Shown here in pieces: positions 18,975 through 27,201 of a stretch of DNA of 64,000 nt. The stretch covers positions 1-64,000 of the forward strand of contig NZ_JAGRPM010000025.1 of the NCBI RefSeq assembly GCF_019449565.1. The letters are read 5' to 3'. The notes under the pieces were generated by a model that saw only the letters and a list, made by a program, of their open reading frames with translations, had not been told where the DNA came from and made no database searches. Source of the stretch: Rhodoblastus sp. (GTDB taxonomy: Bacteria > Pseudomonadota > Alphaproteobacteria > Rhizobiales > Beijerinckiaceae). Both the position numbers and the translations under genes were made by a program. Position 1 is the first letter of the stretch. Every line of letters begins with the position of its first letter.

Positions 18975-20633
18975 ATGACTTTTCCACTGAACCTGCTCAG
19001 CCTCTGCGGCGCCGTGGCCCTGTTGCTCTGGGGCTCCCACATGGTTCAGACTGGGATCCAGCGCGCCTTTGGGCCGCGCCTGGGAGCCTTTCTCGCATCC
19101 GCGTTGCATGGACGGCTCCAGGCTTTTCTTGCCGGAGTCGGCGTCACCGCCCTGTTGCAGAGCAGCACGGCGACCGGTCTGATGGCGACGGGCTTCGCCG
19201 CCGCTGGCATGGTCGATCTCGTTCCCGCGCTGGCCGTCATGCTCGGCGCCAATGTCGGGACAACGCTGGTCGCGCAATTCCTGACGTTCAACGTCACCGC
19301 CTTCGCGCCCACTTTCATTCTGCTGGGCGTCATCCTGTTTCGCCGCGATTCAGGCGCGGCGCGCGACGTCGGCCGCGCCTTCATCGGCCTTGGACTGATG
19401 TTCCTCGCCCTGAGCCAACTGCTCGACCTCATGATGGTCTATGAGGACACGCCGAGCCTTCGCATGTTGTTGGGCGCGATCGCGACCGAGCCGCTGGTCG
19501 ATGTATTGGTCGCGGCGGGTCTGACCTGGGCGGCGCATTCGAGCGTTGCGGTCGTACTGTTCGTCATGTCTCTCGCCGCGCGCGGCGCCGTGCCGCCCGA
19601 CGCCGCTTTCGCGCTGGTTCTCGGCGCGAATATCGGCGCGGCCATCAACCCGGTGCTGGAAGGGCCGGCCGGCGACGATCCGGTGGCGAAGCGCCTGCCG
19701 CTGGGCAATCTCATAACCCGTGTGGCGGGAGCAGCGGTCGCGCTGGCCTTTCTCGCGCCGATCGGCCGGTTCATGGTCACGGCTTTCCCGGACAATGGCC
19801 GGGCGGTGGTGAATTTCCACACCTTGTTCAACCTGGTCGTCGCGGCGGCCTTTTTCCCTATTCTTCCTTATTACGCCTCGCTGCTGAAGCGCCTCCTGCC
19901 GCGTCGCGAGGATCCGGCGGACCCCGCGAACCCCATCTATCTCGACGCCGCGGCGCGGGAGACCCCAATTATCGCTTTGGGCGGCGCAGGGCGCGAGGCG
20001 CTCCGACTGGTCGATCTGGTGCAGGAGACAATCGGCGCGACGCGTCTGGCGGTTGAAAAGGGGGATCGCCGCGCCGCGGTCGAGGCCCGGCGCCGCGACG
20101 ATCTGATCGATCGGCTCGCGGGAGCAATCAAGGGCTATCTTGTTTCGCTCGATCCGGAGGCCTTGAGCGCGGCGGATCAGCGCCGCATGGGGGAGATCGC
20201 GACTTTCGTCTCCGAAATCGAGCAGGCGGGCGACGCGCTGTCGCGCGGCTTCCTTGCCGCCCTCGCCAAACAGCTCAAGGACGCCATTGGGCTCGACCCA
20301 GCGGATCGCGACGAAGTCCTGCGCATGATTGATCGCCTCGACGGCAATCTCCGCACGGCGGGATCGCTGTTCATGACCGAAGATCCGCGCGTGGCGCATC
20401 TTCTGGCCGACGAGAAAATTGCGTTTCGCGATGCTGAGTCGCAGGCGGCGCTCGCCCATCTGAACGCCATCGGCTCCGGTTCCGCCGCGCTCGCCCGGGC
20501 CAGCGCGTTCCGGCTCGAATTGATGCGCGACCTCAAGCAGATCAATGGTCACATCGTCGCCGCTTCGGCCTATCCTTTGCTGGAGCGAACTGGCGAATTG
20601 TTGCCGAGCCGGCACCTCGCCAGGAAGCGTTGA
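18975..20633 (+). CDS. Na+/Pi cotransporter family protein (NptA/PNaS type)
   Basis: 552 residues: about nine to ten hydrophobic segments in the first 310, then a helical cytoplasmic PhoU-like region. The paired family repeats are visible as QSSTAT (62-67) with GANVGTT (91-97), and HSSVAV (188-193) with GANIGAAINP. The second repeat has His in place of the usual Gln. It probably imports phosphate with sodium through the inner membrane. It lies alone after htrA, followed 36 bp later by a small membrane protein. Confidence 0.88.
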   Translation: MTFPLNLLSLCGAVALLLWGSHMVQTGIQRAFGPRLGAFLASALHGRLQAFLAGVGVTALLQSSTATGLMATGFAAAGMVDLVPALAVMLGANVGTTLVAQFLTFNVTAFAPTFILLGVILFRRDSGAARDVGRAFIGLGLMFLALSQLLDLMMVYEDTPSLRMLLGAIATEPLVDVLVAAGLTWAAHSSVAVVLFVMSLAARGAVPPDAAFALVLGANIGAAINPVLEGPAGDDPVAKRLPLGNLITRVAGAAVALAFLAPIGRFMVTAFPDNGRAVVNFHTLFNLVVAAAFFPILPYYASLLKRLLPRREDPADPANPIYLDAAARETPIIALGGAGREALRLVDLVQETIGATRLAVEKGDRRAAVEARRRDDLIDRLAGAIKGYLVSLDPEALSAADQRRMGEIATFVSEIEQAGDALSRGFLAALAKQLKDAIGLDPADRDEVLRMIDRLDGNLRTAGSLFMTEDPRVAHLLADEKIAFRDAESQAALAHLNAIGSGSAALARASAFRLELMRDLKQINGHIVAASAYPLLERTGELLPSRHLARKR

Positions 20634-20669
20634 GCGTTTCGAACACGAGAGCTTTTTTGAGGACCGCTC

Positions 20670-20948
20670 ATGCGCAAGGCGTTCCAGAAAATCCTGGCCT
20701 TCCACTGGGTCACGACCTTCCTGCTGATGGGCGTATTTTCCTTCCTCGGCGCCCTGGCCTCGGTCAATATTTTCGTCATGCTGGAGGCGAATGTCCGCTT
20801 CCTCTCGGTCCATGGCGCGATGGCGGTGATGGAAGGCGCGTTGACGCAGCTTGGCCAGCTTCTGGCGTCGGGCCTGTTCGCGCTCGCCATGTATCTGGGC
20901 TTCAAGGCCTGCGAACGCGTGCTGGTGGAGAAAATTCTTGAAAAATGA
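20670..20948 (+). CDS. Small membrane protein, function unknown
   Basis: 92 residues with two predicted transmembrane helices (about 12-36 and 60-82), a basic N-terminus and a charged C-terminus (KACERVLVEKILEK). GAGGA lies 6 bases before the ATG. It follows the Na/Pi transporter by 36 bp and so may be co-transcribed with it, but I recognise no family. The stop codon abuts the convergent flavin reductase gene. Confidence 0.7.
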   Translation: MRKAFQKILAFHWVTTFLLMGVFSFLGALASVNIFVMLEANVRFLSVHGAMAVMEGALTQLGQLLASGLFALAMYLGFKACERVLVEKILEK

Positions 20949-21557
20949 TCAGACCGGCCGGCGCATGTCGAACAGGGCGCCGATGGTGGCGTAATCGCCG
21001 GCATAGCCGCAACGCAGCAGCGGTTGGGCGGCGACGAGATCGAACTTGCCGTCGCGCAGAAAGGCCGGGTCGATGTGGACGCCGACCACCTGGCCGATGG
21101 TCAGGACATTGCCCATCGGTTCGCCGGAGATGTCCTTCAGCCGGATGATTTCCGTCACCTTGCATTCGAGGCTGCATGGACTCGCTGCGACCCGAGGCGC
21201 CTTCACCTTCACGCAAGGCGCCGTCTCCAGCCCGGCGTATTCGAACTCGCTTTGTCCGCGCGGGAGGGACGCGGCGCTGGCGTTCATCGCCTCGCGCAGC
21301 GCGAAACTCGCCATGTTCCAGACGAATTCGCCGCTCTCCTCGGCAAAGGAGGCGCTGTCCTTGGCGCCCTCGCTGGAAAAGGCGAGCAAAGGCGGGGCGC
21401 CGCCAATGGCGTTGAAGAAGCTGTAGGGCGCCAGATTGACCGCGCCCGATGGGCTGCGCGTGGAAATCCAGCCGATCGGGCGCGGGGCGACCATCGCCTT
21501 GAACGGATCGTGCGGGAGCAGGGCGCGATCGCGGCGGTCGGGCTCGTAAAACATCAT
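20949..21557 (-). CDS. Flavin reductase-like FMN-binding protein
   Basis: 202 residues. MVAPRPIGWISTRSPSGAVNLAPYSFFNAIGGAPP is the N-terminal signature of the flavin reductase-like split-barrel family (DIM6/NTAB group), which binds FMN and often reduces it or supports oxygenases. The substrate is unknown. Its start overlaps the end of the adjacent glycosylase-like gene by 4 bp, so the genes 22995-20949 form a minus-strand operon. Confidence 0.87.
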   Translation of the reverse strand: MMFYEPDRRDRALLPHDPFKAMVAPRPIGWISTRSPSGAVNLAPYSFFNAIGGAPPLLAFSSEGAKDSASFAEESGEFVWNMASFALREAMNASAASLPRGQSEFEYAGLETAPCVKVKAPRVAASPCSLECKVTEIIRLKDISGEPMGNVLTIGQVVGVHIDPAFLRDGKFDLVAAQPLLRCGYAGDYATIGALFDMRRPV

Positions 21558-22282
21558 TCCTCGCCGTGCATGCGCTGGAGCAGGGTCTGAGCGTCGAGAT
21601 TCTCGCCCGCCGACATCGCGCAGATGCGCGAGAGCGCGACAAAGCTCAGGCCAGTCTCCTGCGCCCAGCCATTAAACGCCGTCTGCGCCGCGGCCAGATC
21701 GCGTTTCGACGTCGCCTTTTCAGAAATTTCGACGCCGGACTCGCGCAAGGACGTCAGCACGTCGCCCGAAAGGATGAAGGCGTCCCAGCCGATGAAGCGC
21801 AGAAAATATTGGCCAGTCATGCCGCCGAGCCGCGCGCCGTTTTTGGCGAGAAAAGCGAGGAGGCCGATCTCGTCGCCAGCGGGCCAGTCGGCGAGCAGCC
21901 GCCCGAAGGAGCCGCGCTCCGCCGCCACGCGGCTGACAAAGGCCGCGTTGTGGCGGACGGCGGCGATCTTCGCGCCATGGCGGACGATGCGCGCATCGCT
22001 CGCCAGCCGATCCCAGAACTCGTCCGGCTCGAAGGCGAGCCTTTGCGGCTGGAAGCCCAGAAAAGCCTCTTCGAAGCCGGGCCATTTCTGGTCGATCACC
22101 CGCCAGACGAAGCCTGCGCAGAAAATGCGCCGCGTCATGCCGGCCAGGATACGGTCGTCGGGCGTCCCCGCCAGATCGGCGTTGGAGATGCGCCCCGGCA
22201 GCAAGGCGGCCAGCGCGTACGCGCCGCCCTTGCGGCGTTCGGCGCGCCTGCGAATGGCGGCGAAACCCGCGGCCATGTTCAC
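21554..22282 (-). CDS. DNA-3-methyladenine glycosylase I-like protein
   Basis: 242 residues. The middle part (RIFCAGFVWRVIDQKWPGF, later DARIVRHGAKIAAVRHNAAF) resembles the Tag family of HhH glycosylases that remove 3-methyladenine, but the classical N-terminal zinc-binding cysteine of E. coli Tag is not evident, so specificity is uncertain. GTG at 22282 overlaps the GST stop (GTGA); an ATG at 22276 is the alternative start. Middle gene of a three-gene operon. Confidence 0.75.
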   Translation of the reverse strand: MNMAAGFAAIRRRAERRKGGAYALAALLPGRISNADLAGTPDDRILAGMTRRIFCAGFVWRVIDQKWPGFEEAFLGFQPQRLAFEPDEFWDRLASDARIVRHGAKIAAVRHNAAFVSRVAAERGSFGRLLADWPAGDEIGLLAFLAKNGARLGGMTGQYFLRFIGWDAFILSGDVLTSLRESGVEISEKATSKRDLAAAQTAFNGWAQETGLSFVALSRICAMSAGENLDAQTLLQRMHGEE

Positions 22283-22995
22283 GCCTTCGCTTTGACGCTC
22301 TCGGCGGTCTGGCCGAACAGGACCTTTTTCGCTTCTTCCGTCATTGGCGCGGTCGGGCGGATCTTCTCGCCGATCTCATAGGCTTTCACGACCGCCGGGC
22401 GTGCGCGGATGGCGTCGAACCAACGGCGCAGATGCGGAAAATCATCGAGATTTTGCTGCTGGTTCTTCCACGGGACGATCCAGGGATAGCTGGCCATGTC
22501 GGCAATGGAAAAAGCGCCGGCGACGAAGCCGCCGGAATCCTGGGTCGTGGCGAGCTGGCGATCGAGCACGCCATAGAGCCGGTTGGTCTCTTTCACATAG
22601 CGGTCGATGGCATAGGGTATTTGCTCCGGCGCATAGACGCCGAAATGATGATTCTGCCCGGCCATCGGGCCAAGCCCGCCCATCTGCCAGTAGAGCCATT
22701 GCAGCGCCGCATATTTCTCGCGGGTGGCGGCAGGCAGGAACTTGCCGGTCTTTTCGGCCAGATATTGGAGAATGGCGCCCGATTCGAAAATGGAAATCGG
22801 CGCGCCGCCATCGGCGGGGGCGTGGTCGATGATCGCCGGCATGCGATTATTCGGCGCGATTTTGAGGAAGTCCGGCTTGAACTGGTCGCCCGCGCCGATA
22901 TTGATCGGCCTGATTTCATAGGGCAGGCCGGCTTCCTCAAGGAAAATCGTGATCTTGTGGCCATTGGGAGTGGGCCAGTAAAAAAGTTCGATCAT
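22279..22995 (-). CDS. yfcG: Nu-class glutathione S-transferase-like disulfide reductase (YfcG/YghU type)
   Basis: 238 residues. MIELFYWPTPNGHKITIFLEEAGLPYEI, APNNRMPAIIDHAPADGG, ESGAILQYLAEKTG and MAGQNHHFG align closely with E. coli YfcG, a glutathione-dependent disulfide-bond oxidoreductase without a classical transferase residue. Residues after about 215 form a short extra tail. First gene of a minus-strand operon with the glycosylase-like and flavin reductase-like genes; it diverges from anmK. Confidence 0.9.
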   Translation of the reverse strand: MIELFYWPTPNGHKITIFLEEAGLPYEIRPINIGAGDQFKPDFLKIAPNNRMPAIIDHAPADGGAPISIFESGAILQYLAEKTGKFLPAATREKYAALQWLYWQMGGLGPMAGQNHHFGVYAPEQIPYAIDRYVKETNRLYGVLDRQLATTQDSGGFVAGAFSIADMASYPWIVPWKNQQQNLDDFPHLRRWFDAIRARPAVVKAYEIGEKIRPTAPMTEEAKKVLFGQTAESVKAKA

Positions 22996-23067
22996 AGTCG
23001 CGTTTCCGGTTCTTTGCGTTTAGCTTGATTCTCAACATAGTGTCCGAAAGTCCCTGCGGGGTTTGCA

Positions 23068-24177
23068 ATGCCGAAAATCTTCCGCGCCATCGGCGCAATG
23101 ACGGGCACGTCAATGGACGGGGTCGATCTGGCCTTTTTGGAAACAGACGGCCGCCAGATGCTGAAATTCGGGCCAGCGGCCTCCTATCCTTTTTCCGACG
23201 CCGACCGCGTCCTGCTGCGCGGCGCCGTGGACGCGGCCAGATATCTCGTCAAGCGTGATGACCGGCCGGGCCTGCTGGCGGAGGCGGAAGACCTGGTCAC
23301 CAACCGTCATATCGAGGCGATCCGCGATTTTCTGACGCGCGAAAGCATCGATCCGGCGGCGGTTGACGTCATCGGCTTCCACGGCCAGACCGTGCTGCAC
23401 CGTCCCGACCGGGGCCTGACAGTGCAACTCGGCGACGGCGCCTTCCTCGCCCGCACCGTGGGCATCGACGTCGCCTATGACTTGCGCGCTGCGGATATGG
23501 CGGCGGGCGGGCAGGGCGCGCCTCTGGTTCCGGTCTATCATCGCGCATTGGCCGAGGCCTCGGGCGCCATCCTGCCCATGTTGTTCGTCAATATCGGCGG
23601 CGTCGCCAACATTACCTATGTCACGGCGAATGCGGACCCGCTGGCCTGCGACGCGGGGCCGGGCAATGCCTTGCTCGACGACCTGATGCTGGCCCGCACG
23701 GGCGCCGCAATGGATAGGGACGGCGCCTGCGCGCTGTCAGGCTCGGTGAACGAGGCCGCGCTCGCGGCTTTGACCGCTCACTCCTATTTCTCACAAAAGC
23801 CGCCGAAGTCACTGGACCGGAACGCGTTTTCGCCAAAAGCTGTTTCAGCTCTGGCGACGCCCGACGCCGCTGCGACCATTGTCGCCTTCACGGCGTGCGG
23901 CATTCTCGCCCATCTGCGCTTCCTGCCCGAGACGCCGCGCATGATCGTTCTCTGCGGCGGCGGCGCGCATAATCCCGCCATTGTCCAGGCGCTGGCCGAG
24001 CGCGCGCCCTGTCCGGTGCGGCGCGCCGAGGACTTCGGCTGGGATGCGCAGGCCATCGAGGCCCAGGCCTTCGCCTTCCTCGGCGTGCGCTCGGTCAAGG
24101 GCCTGCCGCTGACCTTCCCGAGCACGACCGGCGTGAGCGAACCTATGACCGGCGGCGCGCTGGCTTGGGCAGGCTAA
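23068..24177 (+). CDS. anmK: Anhydro-N-acetylmuramic acid kinase
   Basis: 369 residues. GAMTGTSMDGVDLAFLETDG at the start, DVIGFHGQTVLHRP, NIGGVANIT and CDAGPGNALLDD are the conserved motifs of AnmK, which hydrolyses and phosphorylates 1,6-anhydro-MurNAc during peptidoglycan recycling in the cytoplasm. No murQ neighbour is present. The last codons lie in one copy of a 15-bp tandem repeat. Confidence 0.96.
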   Translation: MPKIFRAIGAMTGTSMDGVDLAFLETDGRQMLKFGPAASYPFSDADRVLLRGAVDAARYLVKRDDRPGLLAEAEDLVTNRHIEAIRDFLTRESIDPAAVDVIGFHGQTVLHRPDRGLTVQLGDGAFLARTVGIDVAYDLRAADMAAGGQGAPLVPVYHRALAEASGAILPMLFVNIGGVANITYVTANADPLACDAGPGNALLDDLMLARTGAAMDRDGACALSGSVNEAALAALTAHSYFSQKPPKSLDRNAFSPKAVSALATPDAAATIVAFTACGILAHLRFLPETPRMIVLCGGGAHNPAIVQALAERAPCPVRRAEDFGWDAQAIEAQAFAFLGVRSVKGLPLTFPSTTGVSEPMTGGALAWAG

Positions 24178-24195
24178 ATCTGGGCAGGCTAAATC
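24166..24195. repeat. Perfect 15-bp tandem duplication at the anmK stop
   Basis: TGGGCAGGCTAAATC occurs twice without gap (24166-24180 and 24181-24195). The first copy contains the anmK stop codon TAA. Likely a slippage duplication that leaves the protein end intact. Confidence 0.9.
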
Positions 24196-24205
24196 CGGGC
24201 GGCGC

Positions 24206-24550
24206 TCAGCGCTGGCTGGGCAAAGCGATGACGTCGAGGGCCTTAAGGCAGTCCGCTTCCTTGCCCTGCGCCTCGAACTGCCGCGCCTGATCGAGCGCCT
24301 TCGCGGCCTTGGCCCGGGCGACCCCCTTGGCGGCGGCGATCGAATCGGGCGTCGGCTGGTGGTGCGTGGTCGCGAAATCCGATTCCTTCATATCCAGCGG
24401 GATATCGCCGCCCGTGTCGAGCACGTTTTGCAGGCGCGCGATCTCGCTATGGCAAGTCTTGTTCTGGGCGAAGGCTGGCGCGGCGAGGGCCAGGGGCAGG
24501 GCGAAAGCCGAGGCGAGGGTGAGAATCTTGAGTGTGACGGCGCGGGTCAT
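24206..24550 (-). CDS. Small secreted protein of unknown function
   Basis: 114 residues. A signal peptide (MTRAVTLKILTLASAFALPLALAAPAFA) precedes a mature helical domain of about 85 residues with two cysteines (TCHSEI near the new N-terminus and ADCLKAL near the end) that could form a disulfide in the periplasm. AAAGGAG directly before the ATG at 24550 fixes the start; an upstream ATG at 24598 lacks support. I do not recognise the family. Confidence 0.75.
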   Translation of the reverse strand: MTRAVTLKILTLASAFALPLALAAPAFAQNKTCHSEIARLQNVLDTGGDIPLDMKESDFATTHHQPTPDSIAAAKGVARAKAAKALDQARQFEAQGKEADCLKALDVIALPSQR

Positions 24551-24628
24551 AATGCGCTCCTTTCCGGGAACGGGCGAAAGGCCGGGATAAAGTGTCAAGT
24601 TTCGAGCAATCTGGCAAATTCGGCTGGC

Positions 24629-25522
24629 TCAGTCCTCATTCGCATAAAGCCGCCGCATTTCGGCGATGTCGTCCATCGAAGGCAGGCCGGCCTCATTGCC
24701 CAGATGCTGGATCTTGAAGGCCGACGCCGCGCGGGCGAAATCGAAATGCTCCGCCCAGCGTGCGCTACGGTTGCGCAGATAGGAGGCGAGATAGGCGCCG
24801 TGGAACACGTCGCCAGCGCCGGAGGTGTCGATCACCTTGTCCGATGGCACGGGCAGGGCGGGCATGCGCGAGATGAGGCCATCCTCGTCGCTCCAGAGCA
24901 GGCCGCGTTCGCCCTCGGTCACCGCGGCGATCTTGACCCCGCGCGCCGCGAGATAGGCCAGGGTCTCCAGCGCGGTGAGCTTCAGTTGCGCGCAAAAGGC
25001 CTCCGCCACCACGGCGATGTCAATGGAGTGCAGCACTTCCTCGGTATTGACGCGCAGGGCGCCGCCGTCAAGCGAGGTCAGCAGGCCCTTCTCCCGGAAG
25101 GCCTTGGCATAATAAAGCGCGGCGTCGGCCTGGTGACCGTCGAGATGCAGCGCCTCATAGCTCGACACGTCGAGCTTCATGAAGGGGCGGAGGTGATGCG
25201 AATCGCGCGCACGCAGAATGGCGCGCTTGCCGCCGCTCGGCAGCACGAAGGACAGCGAGGAGCGCGCGACTTTGCGCGGATAGATCGAGACGCCGTATTT
25301 ATGCGCCATTTCCCAGAACATCTGCCCGAGCCAGTCGTCGGCCATGGTGGTGAGCAGATCGGGCTGAAGGCCGAGCCGGGCGCAGGCGAAGGCGGCGGTC
25401 ACCGCATTGCCTCCGAAGGAGACCGCGAAGTCCTTCGCGACGGATTTCTCATCGCCCGAGGGCATGACGTCGGTGATCATCGTCATGTCGATATAGGTAT
25501 GTCCGACAAAAAGGGCGGTCAC
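24629..25522 (-). CDS. PfkB-family sugar kinase
   Basis: 297 residues of the ribokinase fold. FGGNAVTAAFACARLG near the N-terminus and the C-terminal DTSGAGDVFHGAYLASYL (anion hole and catalytic Asp) are PfkB signatures. The enzyme phosphorylates a sugar or nucleoside with ATP in the cytoplasm; the substrate cannot be deduced, and no sugar operon is adjacent. It is divergent from the nitroreductase gene, with 174 bp between them. Confidence 0.9.
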   Translation of the reverse strand: MTALFVGHTYIDMTMITDVMPSGDEKSVAKDFAVSFGGNAVTAAFACARLGLQPDLLTTMADDWLGQMFWEMAHKYGVSIYPRKVARSSLSFVLPSGGKRAILRARDSHHLRPFMKLDVSSYEALHLDGHQADAALYYAKAFREKGLLTSLDGGALRVNTEEVLHSIDIAVVAEAFCAQLKLTALETLAYLAARGVKIAAVTEGERGLLWSDEDGLISRMPALPVPSDKVIDTSGAGDVFHGAYLASYLRNRSARWAEHFDFARAASAFKIQHLGNEAGLPSMDDIAEMRRLYANED

Positions 25523-25696
25523 GGCGGGCTCGTTGGGCGGGTGGCTATCGGGGCGATTAATTCACAAAATCCTTTTGCTGTCTTTGACTATTGTCACGCC
25601 TGCGCTGACGCAAGTCCGGCCTTGCGGCGCGGGACTTGAACCTCGCCCCGCAGCGCGCGATGAAATCGATGACGCCTCAATTGCGGACGCACACCC

Positions 25697-26332
25697 ATGA
25701 CCAAGACCAATCCCGACCTCGCCGCCCTCGTCTCGGAGGCTGGCGAGCGAAGCGCCGGAACGCCTGTCTCGTCATTGTTCATCGGACGCTGGTCGTCGCG
25801 AGCGATGACGGGCGAGCCCATTCCGGACGAGATTCTGTTCGCCTTGTTCGAGGCGGCGCGATTCGCTCCATCCAGTTACAATTCCCAACCGTGGCGCTTT
25901 GCCTTCGCCCGGCGCGGCGAACCGGATTTCGATAAATTCTTCGCCTGCCTGAGCGAAATGAATCAGGTCTGGGCCAAGCAGGCTTCGGCCCTGGTCCTGA
26001 TCGCCAGCAAGGCGGCGTTTACGCCCCCTGGCCAGAAGGAACAGGCATCGTCCGCCAGCGCCTCCTTCGACACGGGCGCGGCCTGGGCGAGCCTCGCGTT
26101 TCAGGCGGCGCTGCTGGGTTGGACGACGCGGGCCATGGGCGGGTTCGACAAGGAGCGCGCGCGCGTCGCCGCCCGCGCGGCGGAAAGCCTCAAGCTGGAA
26201 GCGATGATCGCCATCGGCCGGCGCGGCGACGCGTCCAGCCTTCCTGCGGATCGCCAGCCGCTGGAAAAGCCCAATGGTCGCAAGGCGATTGCGGATATCG
26301 TTTTCGCCGGCGGCTTTCCCGACGATTGCTGA
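25697..26332 (+). CDS. Nitroreductase family protein
   Basis: 211 residues. FEAARFAPSSYNSQPWRFAFARRG is the N-terminal FMN-binding signature of the nitroreductase superfamily, and AWASLAFQAALLGWTTRAMGGFD follows as usual. Such enzymes use FMN and NAD(P)H to reduce varied compounds; the substrate is unknown. queE starts 65 bp downstream. Confidence 0.9.
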   Translation: MTKTNPDLAALVSEAGERSAGTPVSSLFIGRWSSRAMTGEPIPDEILFALFEAARFAPSSYNSQPWRFAFARRGEPDFDKFFACLSEMNQVWAKQASALVLIASKAAFTPPGQKEQASSASASFDTGAAWASLAFQAALLGWTTRAMGGFDKERARVAARAAESLKLEAMIAIGRRGDASSLPADRQPLEKPNGRKAIADIVFAGGFPDDC

Positions 26333-26397
26333 GGGGGCGAAGGCAATTGATCTGGTCGTCGCGAAATCCGATATAGGATCGGCGCAAGGGAGCCGGG

Positions 26398-27030
26398 ATG
26401 ACCTATAGCGTCAAGGAAATGTTCAAGACCTTGCAGGGCGAGGGCGGGCAGGCCGGGCGCGCCGCCGTGTTCTGCCGCTTCGCTGGCTGCAATCTGTGGA
26501 GCGGTCGCGAGGAAGACCGCGCCGAGGCCGCCTGCACCTTTTGCGACACCGATTTCGTTGGAATCGATGGCGAAGGCGGCGGCAAATTCGCCACGGCGGA
26601 GGATCTCGCCCGACGGCTCGCCGAGGTCTGGGGCGAGGGCGGGGTGGGGCGCTGCGTCGTCTTCACCGGCGGCGAGCCTTTGCTGCAGCTCGATTCCGCG
26701 TTGATCGACGCCGCCCACGCCCAGGGCTTTTTCGTCGCGGTCGAAAGCAATGGGACGCTCGCGCCGCCGCCGGGAATCGACTGGCTGTGCGTCAGCCCCA
26801 AGGCGGGCGCGCCGCTGCGCGTGAGTCACGGACAGGAACTGAAGCTGGTCTTTCCCCAGTCGGGGCTGGCGCCGGAAGAGTTCGAGGCGCTGGCGTTCGA
26901 ACGGCTGTTCCTGCAGCCCATGGACGGGCCGGACCGTGAGCGCAACACGCGCGAGGCGATCGCCTTTTGCCTGGCCCATCCGCGCTGGCGATTGAGCCTT
27001 CAGACCCACAAGATGATCGGCATTCCATAA
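26398..27030 (+). CDS. queE: 7-carboxy-7-deazaguanine synthase (radical SAM)
   Basis: 210 residues. QueE converts 6-carboxytetrahydropterin to 7-carboxy-7-deazaguanine in queuosine synthesis. The cluster-binding motif is the Cx14Cx2C variant (Cys31, Cys46, Cys49; CNLWSGREEDRAEAACTFCD), seen in a proteobacterial QueE subgroup, in place of Cx3Cx2C. FTGGEPLLQLD is the SAM-binding glycine-rich segment. A good SD (GGGAG) precedes the ATG. No queC or queD gene is in the window. Confidence 0.94.
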   Translation: MTYSVKEMFKTLQGEGGQAGRAAVFCRFAGCNLWSGREEDRAEAACTFCDTDFVGIDGEGGGKFATAEDLARRLAEVWGEGGVGRCVVFTGGEPLLQLDSALIDAAHAQGFFVAVESNGTLAPPPGIDWLCVSPKAGAPLRVSHGQELKLVFPQSGLAPEEFEALAFERLFLQPMDGPDRERNTREAIAFCLAHPRWRLSLQTHKMIGIP

Positions 27031-27201
27031 GCGGGTGTTCGAAGCGGGTTTTCGTGAGCCAGTTCAAGGCTGTTGCAAAAAGACAATGGTTGTGGAAAAA
27101 AGGCGCCGTCAGGCTGGAGCTGCGCCGGGAATTGATTTGAATCGGAGCAAGCTCGGCGCAAGATGTTAACCTGATGATCCTGTAAGCGCCGCCATGAGCG
27201 C

